The position numbers and the translations under genes are program-made. The notes beneath the pieces are model-generated. The model saw only the letters and a list, made by a program, of their open reading frames with translations, was not told the DNA's origin and did not search any database. Positions 22,687 through 30,934 of a stretch of 64,000 nucleotides of DNA are shown here, in pieces. The DNA lies in assembly GCA_964563295.1 (NCBI GenBank), contig CAZLWX010000005.1, positions 1 through 64,000 on the forward strand, in the 5' to 3' direction. This DNA is from Chryseosolibacter sp964563295. Its GTDB lineage: Bacteria > Bacteroidota > Bacteroidia > Cytophagales > Cyclobacteriaceae. Position 1 is the first letter of the stretch; each line of letters starts with the position of its first letter.

Positions 22687-25488
22687 TTATTTTCTGAACA
22701 ACTTTCCGTAATAGGTCTTTTCGCGGGTAACCATCTTGTAGTAGTAGATACCCGTGTTTACTCCCAGTCCCGACCACTCGACGCGATAGGTCGACCCTTT
22801 TTGCATCGATCCTGAGAAGACCAGTTCTACCGGATGACCAACTTGATCCAGGATTTGCACGGTGGCAAAGTCGTCGTCTTCGGCAACCCATTCAAATGTG
22901 ACGTTCTCGCGGAAAGGATTGGGAAAAACTTCGACGGTCATCGTTGATTCCATCGCGGGAGACTGTAAGCTATCATAGCCAACGCATAGCCCAGCCTTGT
23001 ACGCAGCCACAGGTTCCCACGCGGAAGCATTACACGAGGCGTCATAGCAAACCCGGAATCGAACGGTGAAGGATGCTACGGACTTGCCAAATCCATCAAT
23101 GTCGTCCACCTTCAGGCCTGATAATCCCGTTGTAGGATCCCGTCCCTCCTCCATCTTCCAGCCCTCGGAGTTCCATAAGGCACTGACGGTGCCGCAGGGA
23201 ATGGCAATAGTCCAGTGCGACAATTCATGCCTGCACTGCCCATTCGTATTTACGACGGCCTCATACTCGACACATGAATTTGTGCTGGAAACAATGCTAA
23301 GCTGCGTCGAAAAGCATTCATCACAAGGCTGGTCTCCGCCCGTTTCAGGATCGCCTTCATCACCCGAATCATCCGGCGGATTACCAGAGCCGTCGCCCGT
23401 TGAGGTGCAGGCTTGCAATTCCAACGTGCACGTGCGCTCACAACCATTCCTGGTCACTGTCAGCGTGAATACCGCCGAAGTGCTGTCATTCCCTGCCTGA
23501 TACATAATCTCGGGAGTAGTAGACCCTGACTCGATCACCCAACTGCCATCATCACTGGCAACGGACCATGAATAGCTATCGGCATCTGTTATGTCGGTCT
23601 TCAGCATATTGCCAGGCGAGCCACATGCGGGAGCTTCTCCGGGAGGAAGAATGAGGCACGACACGGACCCCGCATCTTCAACTTCAATCGTCTTTTCCAT
23701 CGTGCAACCATTGGCATCGGTTATTAAAACGGTATAGGTGCCGGCGCTCAGCCCCTCGCGGTCTTCGCTATTTGATCCGTCGTTCCATCGATAGTCATAA
23801 GGCTCGCTTCCGCCAGAACCTGTCAGGTCAATGGCGTACGAACGGGTACAATCGGTATTGGTAACTACGGCTTCAACAGTGAGTGCCGGGGGGTTGCTCA
23901 CCAGAAATGAGGCCTGGCCCGTGCAACCATTGGCATCCGTGACAACCACGGTGTATATGCCTGAACCGATTCCATGCAGTTCGTTCTCCGTAGACCCATT
24001 CGACCACTCGTAGGTGTATGGAGGTTCGCCTCCCGTCGGATCATCAAGAAGAATCGATCCGTCACTCTCGCCAGAACATGATGGCTTGTCCACTGTTCCT
24101 GAAACCATGAACGAACGCTCAGAAACCAGGGCGTCCCCGGTTCGGGAACACCCATTCGCATCGGTGACGGTGACGGTGTATTTCCCGGACGGCAAGCCCT
24201 CGAGGTCTTCACTGGTCTCTCCGTTGCTCCACGCATACGTGAGGTCCGCCGTGGCGCCCGTGACAGTCAGGTCGATTGCTCCGGTCGGCTCGTCGCAGTC
24301 TGTCTTAGCCACCTGGAACGATAAAGAGAGGGGATTCGATGCCGTTAGATTGATGAACTTGCGCGCGCTACAGCCCCAGCTGTCGGTCACCGTAATATCG
24401 TACAACCCGGCAACGAGATTATCGATATCCTCTGATTCCGATCCTGTCGACCACATATAAGTGTACGGCTCTTCTCCACCACTCACCGTGATGTCGAGCT
24501 TGCCATCGGAAGAGGTGCAGCCGGGCTTCGTTTGCTCGACGCCGATGATGATCTCGGTGTTTCTGCCGACGGAAAATGTTTCTTCCGCCGAACATCCTGC
24601 CTTGTCGGTGACAGTCACAGTGTAATTTCCCGGCAGAATGTCGGATATGTCCTTGGTAGTAGCCCCCGTGCTCCATAGAAACGTAAATTCACCCTCGCCA
24701 CCGGATGGCGCAATTACAATCGACCCATCATTTACTCCCGAACAGCTGGCATTGGTCGTCTCCCCAACAACTGAAATCGCAGGCGGCTGCTGAATGGAGT
24801 CTTCCAGCACCAATTCAGCACCCGTGGCATCAATGACTTTCACACTATACGATCCTGCCTCCAGACCTGAAACGGATGCTGTGCCCTGACCATTAGACCA
24901 TTGAAATGAAAACGGCTCAGTACCTTGTTCGATCAACACACTCAAAACGCCATCATTGGCCCCAAAGCAACTGACATCCTGCTTCTCAAGGTAGGCAGCC
25001 AGCGGCTGCGAACAGGGGATGGTCAATGTGTCGTAGTTGACGCAAGTGGCGGCCTTGTAGGCGACCAGGGGTTGCCAACAACTTAACGCCAACGCGCACT
25101 CATCTGATGATGAGCACAAAGTGAACTTCACCGTGAACGCCGCAAGACCAGTTTTTCCAAATTCCTGGATGTCATCAATCTTAAATCCGGCCAACCCGGT
25201 CGTTGGGTCTGTTCCGAATTTCTGCTTCCAGTTTTCGGAGTTTGACAAATCGCTGATGGTACCACACGGCACAGCCACTGAGAAATGCGACAGCGCATGT
25301 GCGCATTCCCCTGACCAGGATATTCTCCACTCGTAGGAGGTGCAGGTCTCCGAAATCTTTTCCGCACGGATAACCTCAGTGGAAAAACAAGTTGACAAGC
25401 AATCACGATCCTTGCCGGGCTGAGCCAGCGCCAGGATAGACCAAAAAAATGGCAACAGAATAAACAGAATCCTCAACAAAGCTTTCAT
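22687..25488 (-). CDS. SprB-repeat surface protein with T9SS type A sorting domain
   Basis: The start is at the ATG at 25488, after a GTG that would add three codons, and opens with a signal peptide (MKALLRILFILLPFFWSILA, ending LALAQ). A cysteine-rich domain of about 130 residues (CFSTEVIRAEKISETC, HFSVAVPCGTISDL, DPTTGLAGFKIDDIQEFGKT) is followed by six SprB-type repeats of roughly 70-78 residues, each ending VTVTDxxGC. A PKD/Ig-like region and an acidic Gly/Asp linker come next, then a second copy of the cysteine-rich domain (HWTIAIPCGTVSAL, DPTTGLSGLKVDDIDGFGKS). The C-terminus is a type A sorting domain (VEVFPNPFRENVTFEW to YYGKLFRK). It should be secreted by T9SS and attached to the cell surface, probably as an adhesin. 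The 5' gap of about 170 bases shows no promoter box. Confidence 0.88.
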   Translation of the reverse strand: MKALLRILFILLPFFWSILALAQPGKDRDCLSTCFSTEVIRAEKISETCTSYEWRISWSGECAHALSHFSVAVPCGTISDLSNSENWKQKFGTDPTTGLAGFKIDDIQEFGKTGLAAFTVKFTLCSSSDECALALSCWQPLVAYKAATCVNYDTLTIPCSQPLAAYLEKQDVSCFGANDGVLSVLIEQGTEPFSFQWSNGQGTASVSGLEAGSYSVKVIDATGAELVLEDSIQQPPAISVVGETTNASCSGVNDGSIVIAPSGGEGEFTFLWSTGATTKDISDILPGNYTVTVTDKAGCSAEETFSVGRNTEIIIGVEQTKPGCTSSDGKLDITVSGGEEPYTYMWSTGSESEDIDNLVAGLYDITVTDSWGCSARKFINLTASNPLSLSFQVAKTDCDEPTGAIDLTVTGATADLTYAWSNGETSEDLEGLPSGKYTVTVTDANGCSRTGDALVSERSFMVSGTVDKPSCSGESDGSILLDDPTGGEPPYTYEWSNGSTENELHGIGSGIYTVVVTDANGCTGQASFLVSNPPALTVEAVVTNTDCTRSYAIDLTGSGGSEPYDYRWNDGSNSEDREGLSAGTYTVLITDANGCTMEKTIEVEDAGSVSCLILPPGEAPACGSPGNMLKTDITDADSYSWSVASDDGSWVIESGSTTPEIMYQAGNDSTSAVFTLTVTRNGCERTCTLELQACTSTGDGSGNPPDDSGDEGDPETGGDQPCDECFSTQLSIVSSTNSCVEYEAVVNTNGQCRHELSHWTIAIPCGTVSALWNSEGWKMEEGRDPTTGLSGLKVDDIDGFGKSVASFTVRFRVCYDASCNASAWEPVAAYKAGLCVGYDSLQSPAMESTMTVEVFPNPFRENVTFEWVAEDDDFATVQILDQVGHPVELVFSGSMQKGSTYRVEWSGLGVNTGIYYYKMVTREKTYYGKLFRK

Positions 25489-25655
25489 GGCAAACACATT
25501 TCGGCCATGAATACAAGGTGAGATTCCCGCAAGGTGGGGAATGATGGCAAGTGGAGATGGAGGCCGTCAAAGACCGTATTTTGCCGACAAAATGCCGGTT
25601 ACGGGCAACCAATCAAGGACGTGCCGTCAATCAAGGGAAATTAAATTAACTCCGG

Positions 25656-28652
25656 TTAATTGTTCTTCTTTTTCAGCAGATTCTGAATCTTTTTCTTGGC
25701 TTCGTCCTCAACCTTTTGCTTCACTTCTTCTTTCTTTTCCTGCACTTCTTCCTTGGTGACTGGTATCGTCGATTTGGCGGTATCTGAACCCGTGGAATCT
25801 TTCTTTCCCAAAATTGTCTGCAACGCCTTTTCGGCTTCCGTTCCCTTTACCGCCTTTTCAAGGGCCTTGGTGCCCTCTGCCTTGGCCGCATCGGTCAGCG
25901 CCTCTTTCGCCTGTTCCTTTTGGTCGTCCATAACGAGGCGCGGCTTGGGGTCGTCGTATTTCCCTCCCAGGCCAATGGTCAGTGGAATAGTTGAATTCGC
26001 TGAGGGTTTGCTCCCGGTATACCGGGATACCAGCGTATTGAATTCGGTGCCGAGTTTACCCGCGGGCACATCCATTTTCAAGGTATAATCGATCGTACCG
26101 TCGAGGTTGGTACTGCCTGCAACGGTTGTCTTGTAAGAACCAAACTTCACATCAAACGGCTTCACGCTCAACTTTCCATTTTGAATCGTGGCTGACATGA
26201 GGACATCCTTAAGGGTAACCTCATCAGTGTCCTGCAGTTTCGTCACGGATGTCACGCCGGAGATAAGTTTGGAATTCTTCAACGCAGCTTGCGCAATTTT
26301 TACGAGCCCTCCGCCACTGACAGTAGCCATGTTGGGCATCATGTCTTGTTGAAGCTCTCCCCCAACCGAAAAATCCGATGAGAATTTACCGTTGACAAGC
26401 CCGGCGATAGGAGCATAGGTTCTTACAAGGGAGGAAGCCTGAGCTGCATCCTGCATCGATACGTTTTGGATCTTGAGCGCCATGTCATACTTGGGATGAT
26501 CAAGGTCGCGTGTGTCGTATGACCCGTTGACGACGAAGGTTCCGCCGAGCATATTGAAGCTCAGATTCTTCAAATCAGCAATTCCATTTCTGACGATAAT
26601 ATCCCCTGCCGCATTCGTGATATTAAGGTCCATCATTTTCACAGACTTAATGCTGGAGGTCAGCACAAAATCGATGTTGTTCGGCACCGGTATCACGCCG
26701 AAAGACTCTGTATCTTCCTCAGAATCAGTCGATTCGTCTTCCGTCATAAACTCATTCAGATCGAGGTTGTTCGACGTAAATTTCATCTGGCCTTTGATCA
26801 CGTCGTTGCCCATCACATAGCCAAAATAGTTGAGGAGTGCACCGCTTACATCGAAGTCACTTCGGCCAATGGTTCCTATTAGTCGCTGCAAATTCACCTT
26901 CCGGGGATCAAAGCTCATCGATGCCTGGCTTATCGCAAGAGGAGGCATATCACTGGTGCTATACGTGAAGTTTGCGATTGACGCGGTGCCGCTCGTCGGT
27001 AGCCGGTCATATCGCTCGGCTTCGACATCCGAATATTTTCCCTTCGTTTCAATGTTCGCCTTTACCTTTCCGGCTATTGTGGTTCCCTCTACCGGAAATA
27101 CTTTGGTGATCTTCTCCAGGTCGAGTACGCCATTGACCTTCAGATCCCAGGTATAATCGTCCAGATTCTCAAGATGCAGGTCGGCGGCCATTTTTTCACC
27201 ATCCATCAACATGCTGAAGTCATTAACATTGATGACCGTCTCAGCCATTCTACCGGATGTGTTTTTGACGTTGGATGTAAAATGTATGTCATCCAATGGC
27301 ATGGGGAAGTCAGCAGACTTGATAAACCCGTTTGAAAGCGCCATGCTGGCATCCACTGAAGGGAAGAGTTTCTTAAGGCTGTCATATACACCATTAGCTT
27401 TCAGGTTCATCGAATAGCTACCTTTCATTTCCAGACCCTCCATCGGGAACATAGACGTGATTTCGCCAAGATTCAACTTGCCAGAAACCTCTGCGTTGAG
27501 GCGGGTGGGGTAAAGGCGATCAATCTTTGCGCGCGCCGAAACCGGATTGTTGCCGAAATCGAGGCTGAGCTTCTTGAGGTCCACGACGGTGTTTTCCATA
27601 ACCCCGTCCTTGTTATCTACCAGAAGATCGACGTTGATATTGCGAATCGCGGTGGGCAGGTCCGGATACTGGAACATGGCATTGTTTACCAAAAGATTTA
27701 GGTTAAACGCCGGCATCTGATTGTCGCTGTACGTTCCCTTTACAAAGCCTTTGAATGAAAGTTCTCCTTCAGTCCTGAGTTTATCGAAATCACCTGAATA
27801 CATTCCTGGCACGAGCGACAAAAGGCTTTTGAAGTCAGTCTCCGGGCTCTCGAAGGTCAGGTCCATGCCGAAATCATTTTCGTTCATCTTGAACCATCCG
27901 TCGAAGCTCATCAGAAAATCATTGACCTTCGCCGTATTCTCCTTGAATGTGTATTTCGAAAATTCCTCGCTGATTCCGAGGGTGGCATCAATTTCGACCC
28001 GCTTGTTGGTCAGGTATTCCACGCCGTCGAAAGACGTTGACACCGAGTCTGCCACCGTGTGCGTCCGAAGGTCGAACACATCCTGCGTAAAATCTCCGCT
28101 ACCGGTGTGATTGAGTCCAGCCATTTTCAACGTATAGGGAATGGATTGGTCATCATAGGTCACGTCTGCATTGACCAGTTCCCAGTGGTCGATCCCAAAG
28201 GAGAATTCTCCACTTTCCTCGGGCGCGGTCGTTGTATCTGCCGAAGGTATAGCGATGTCGTAATTTGCCCGTCCATCAGGCAGCACCTTGATATTGATGA
28301 TCGGCTCAATCAGTGTAATTCCCTTAACCCGCAATTCATCACCGAAAAGGATATCCTTCAGGTTTACCTCGACTTCAAATTTCCGGGTCGCAAACAGCAC
28401 CTCCCCGTCGAATGGCGCGCGGTTCATAACACCGAGAGCCGTCAGCCCGGCAGTCAGGTTGGGGAAATTTGAAAAAAGTGAAACGTTAACTTCGTCAAAA
28501 ACCACATCGGCGTTTACCGACTTGGCAATCTCCCGCTCGATAGCTGCTTTTATGTCATCCTTGAAAACGATGGGAAGAATTATCGCCGCAGCGATGATGA
28601 CGATGAACAATCCACCCAGAACGATCAACGTCCACTTCAGAGGTTTTTTCAT
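25656..28652 (-). CDS. AsmA-like large membrane-anchored protein
   Basis: The 998-residue protein has one N-terminal membrane helix (WTLIVLGGLFIVIIAAAIIL) followed by the AsmA signature FSNFPNLTAGLTALGVMNRAPF and long beta-rich sequence. A C-terminal AsmA_2-like region contains SFNMLGGTFVVNGSYDTRDL and VKIAQAALKNSKLISGVTSV. The last 90 residues are Lys/Glu/Ala-rich and probably helical (AKAEGTKALEKAVKGTEAEK onward). AsmA/TamB-like proteins bridge the periplasm and are linked to phospholipid transport and outer-membrane biogenesis. It stands alone, downstream of an aldehyde dehydrogenase gene. A perfect -7 box lies just upstream. Confidence 0.87.
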   Translation of the reverse strand: MKKPLKWTLIVLGGLFIVIIAAAIILPIVFKDDIKAAIEREIAKSVNADVVFDEVNVSLFSNFPNLTAGLTALGVMNRAPFDGEVLFATRKFEVEVNLKDILFGDELRVKGITLIEPIINIKVLPDGRANYDIAIPSADTTTAPEESGEFSFGIDHWELVNADVTYDDQSIPYTLKMAGLNHTGSGDFTQDVFDLRTHTVADSVSTSFDGVEYLTNKRVEIDATLGISEEFSKYTFKENTAKVNDFLMSFDGWFKMNENDFGMDLTFESPETDFKSLLSLVPGMYSGDFDKLRTEGELSFKGFVKGTYSDNQMPAFNLNLLVNNAMFQYPDLPTAIRNINVDLLVDNKDGVMENTVVDLKKLSLDFGNNPVSARAKIDRLYPTRLNAEVSGKLNLGEITSMFPMEGLEMKGSYSMNLKANGVYDSLKKLFPSVDASMALSNGFIKSADFPMPLDDIHFTSNVKNTSGRMAETVINVNDFSMLMDGEKMAADLHLENLDDYTWDLKVNGVLDLEKITKVFPVEGTTIAGKVKANIETKGKYSDVEAERYDRLPTSGTASIANFTYSTSDMPPLAISQASMSFDPRKVNLQRLIGTIGRSDFDVSGALLNYFGYVMGNDVIKGQMKFTSNNLDLNEFMTEDESTDSEEDTESFGVIPVPNNIDFVLTSSIKSVKMMDLNITNAAGDIIVRNGIADLKNLSFNMLGGTFVVNGSYDTRDLDHPKYDMALKIQNVSMQDAAQASSLVRTYAPIAGLVNGKFSSDFSVGGELQQDMMPNMATVSGGGLVKIAQAALKNSKLISGVTSVTKLQDTDEVTLKDVLMSATIQNGKLSVKPFDVKFGSYKTTVAGSTNLDGTIDYTLKMDVPAGKLGTEFNTLVSRYTGSKPSANSTIPLTIGLGGKYDDPKPRLVMDDQKEQAKEALTDAAKAEGTKALEKAVKGTEAEKALQTILGKKDSTGSDTAKSTIPVTKEEVQEKKEEVKQKVEDEAKKKIQNLLKKKNN

Positions 28653-28673
28653 GAAACACCAATTTTAGAGGAT

Positions 28674-28681
28674 CAAATTTA
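28674..28681 (-). promoter_or_regulatory. candidate -7 promoter box for the AsmA-like gene
   Basis: On the minus strand the sequence is TAAATTTG, an exact TAnnTTTG match, 21 bases upstream of the ATG. No clear -33 element is visible. Confidence 0.42.
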
Positions 28682-28718
28682 CAAAACGAGCGTCGAATCC
28701 TACTCTCTGTCCCGCGCG

Positions 28719-30143
28719 TCAAAACAACTTCAAAAACCAATCCAGTAGTTTTTGAGTTCGGGGGGTATAGGGAGGATAGAAGGGTTGCACGAACGTAAAA
28801 CCGCGTTTTTGCTGCAAAACAGGCTTTTCATTTGAGAATGCCATAAAGCCGAAGTATCCGTGTGTTTTTCCAATACCGCTGTTGTTAACGCCGCCGAACG
28901 GCAGGTTGTTGTTGAGAAAATGCAGCCCGCTGTCATTGACGCAAACGCCTCCCGAACTCGTTTCCGTCAGCAATCTCTTCTTGCTTTGCCGGTCGCTGCT
29001 GAAGACGTACAGCGCGAGTGATTTAGGTCTGGCGTTGATAAAATCGATAGCCTCCTGCAGGTCGTTGTAGGCGATGACGGGCAGTACGGGTCCGAATATT
29101 TCCTCGTTCATGATTCGCGCCTCCCTTGGAATTTGTGTGAGAATCATCGGATGAATAAAGCGAGTTGTTCGATCCAGTTTTCCCCCCCATTCCACCTGGG
29201 CGCCGGCGTTAACCGCGTCTTCGATAAGATCGCGCAGCCTGTCGAAATGTTTTTCATTTACAATCCGGCAATAGTCGGAAGAATGCTCAAAATCACCGTT
29301 ACCGGAAAACATACGGCGCGTCTGGTCGACGAGTTCGCGAATAAACTGATCGGCGATGCTCGCGTCGGCCAACACATAATCGGGCGCTATGCAGGTTTGG
29401 CCATTGTTGACGAACTTCGCCACTGCCGTTCGTTTCGCGGCGTCCCTGATGGTGGCCGACGCTGTAATGATTGATGGGGATTTGCCACCCAGTTCCAACG
29501 TCACCGAAGTCAAATTTTCCGCAGCAGCTTTCATTACCAGTTTTCCTATCGCAGGGCTTCCGGTAAAAAAAATGTGGTCAAAGGGAAGGGCGAGCAATTT
29601 GGTTGCGATGTCCGGTCCACCTTCAAAAACAGTGACGACGTCTTTTTCGAATACCTCTTTCGCCATCCGCCGTATCAGTGTCGACACGTGGGGTGTCAGC
29701 TCCGAAGGTTTGATAATTACAGTATTCCCCGCTGCGAGGGCTGACACCAATGGACCAACGGCAAGGCTGAACGGGTAATTCCAGGGTGCCATCACCAGGC
29801 ACGCTCCACGCGGTTCGTACTGGATGTACGATCGCGTGCCAGGCATCGTTATCGGCGCATCGATCTTCTTCGGCCTGGCCCATTGGTCGAGGTTGTTGAT
29901 GGCGAGTCGTAATTCCCCTAAAACATGAAATACTTCGATCAGATCTACCTCGACCGGCGACTTTGAAAAATCCTTGAACATGGCCTCGCGAATAGCCGGC
30001 CGGTTAGCATGAATCCAGGATTTCAGTTTCCGCAATCGCTCGATCCGCATGCGGACGGATTCGCTCCTCAACTTGAATGCCCGTCGCCTGATACTATCAA
30101 AAGCATCATCGATAACCTGGGTTGTCTCAATGAGCGCGGGCAT
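28719..30143 (-). CDS. aldehyde dehydrogenase family protein
   Basis: The 474-residue enzyme matches the ALDH class 3-like group. Motifs visible are the fold-start YIQYEPRGACLVMAPWNYPF, the catalytic glutamate in SVTLELGGKSPSI, the catalytic cysteine in FVNNGQTCIAPDYVL and the C-terminal NNLPFGGVNNSGIGKTHGY. The C-terminal part ends in a hydrophobic-aromatic tail (FTFVQPFYPPYTPR, LLDWFLKLF), as in membrane-associated fatty aldehyde dehydrogenases. It oxidises aldehydes to acids with NAD(P)+. A long-chain or aromatic aldehyde substrate is likely but unproven. It lies upstream of the AsmA-like gene and after the two OmpA genes on the same strand. Confidence 0.91.
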   Translation of the reverse strand: MPALIETTQVIDDAFDSIRRRAFKLRSESVRMRIERLRKLKSWIHANRPAIREAMFKDFSKSPVEVDLIEVFHVLGELRLAINNLDQWARPKKIDAPITMPGTRSYIQYEPRGACLVMAPWNYPFSLAVGPLVSALAAGNTVIIKPSELTPHVSTLIRRMAKEVFEKDVVTVFEGGPDIATKLLALPFDHIFFTGSPAIGKLVMKAAAENLTSVTLELGGKSPSIITASATIRDAAKRTAVAKFVNNGQTCIAPDYVLADASIADQFIRELVDQTRRMFSGNGDFEHSSDYCRIVNEKHFDRLRDLIEDAVNAGAQVEWGGKLDRTTRFIHPMILTQIPREARIMNEEIFGPVLPVIAYNDLQEAIDFINARPKSLALYVFSSDRQSKKRLLTETSSGGVCVNDSGLHFLNNNLPFGGVNNSGIGKTHGYFGFMAFSNEKPVLQQKRGFTFVQPFYPPYTPRTQKLLDWFLKLF

Positions 30144-30217
30144 ATCAAAGGTGCGGTTTACGTGTTAAGTTAGCCGAAAATAACCGGACCACGGGAGCTG
30201 CGCGGGAGTTCGGATCA

Positions 30218-30925
30218 TCAGTTCGCCAATATTCTAACTTCCACCCGGCGGTTCAATCGGTGGGCCTCGGGAGTATCATCACGTGATAATGGTTGTGAAC
30301 CTCCGAAAGCTTTTGTCTTCATTCGGCTCCGTGAAATGCCTTTTGAGGCGAGGTAGTCCTTCACGGACTCGACCCTTCGTTGCGACAGTCGGAGGTTAGC
30401 CTTCGGATCACCTACATAATCCGTATGTCCTTCCAGCTGAATGACCATCGACGGATTTTCATCCAACATATTTGCCAGCAGGTCGAGTTCGCTGAAAGAC
30501 TCAGGGTCGATGCGCGCATTACCTACCTCAAAGATCACGTTGTCGAGTCGCATGACGTGACCAGCGACGCGATTGTCTGGTTTGCTGCCGTCGGAGAGCT
30601 GGATGTCTTGTATGACTCTTAATTCATCGTTCGCCGTCGCCGGATCAAGCATATATTTGGCTGGCGCGAATCCCGGCGCTTCGACGGTGATCGAATACCG
30701 CTCACGGTCAAACAAGGGAAAAGAGTAGCTGCTGTTGTTTATTACGCCGATCCTGCTTCCATACGGCAGGCTTTGATAGGTAATTCGGGCTACGACCGGG
30801 TCGCCAGTTGCCGCATTGATAATTTTCCCCTGCGCAACGACCAGGGTATCCGGAAAATCCTGTGCGAAAGTCGCTGAAAGTACGAACGAGAATATGATGA
30901 CCGAGTAAAAAGTACAGCTCTTCAT
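30218..30925 (-). CDS. short OmpA-family protein with carboxypeptidase-regulatory-like domain
   Basis: The 235-residue protein has a signal peptide (MKSCTFYSVIIFSFVLSATF), a carboxypeptidase-regulatory-like beta domain (VAQGKIINAATGDPVVARIT) and a C-terminal OmpA domain with NVIFEVGNARIDPESFSELD, QLEGHTDYVGDPKANLRLSQ, RRVESVKDYLASKGI and LNRRVEVRI. OmpA domains grip peptidoglycan. It looks like a shortened relative of the C-terminal half of the neighbouring 677-residue OmpA protein, which precedes it by nine bases in the same direction. Co-transcription is likely. Confidence 0.88.
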   Translation of the reverse strand: MKSCTFYSVIIFSFVLSATFAQDFPDTLVVAQGKIINAATGDPVVARITYQSLPYGSRIGVINNSSYSFPLFDRERYSITVEAPGFAPAKYMLDPATANDELRVIQDIQLSDGSKPDNRVAGHVMRLDNVIFEVGNARIDPESFSELDLLANMLDENPSMVIQLEGHTDYVGDPKANLRLSQRRVESVKDYLASKGISRSRMKTKAFGGSQPLSRDDTPEAHRLNRRVEVRILAN

Positions 30926-30934
30926 GCAATAAAG

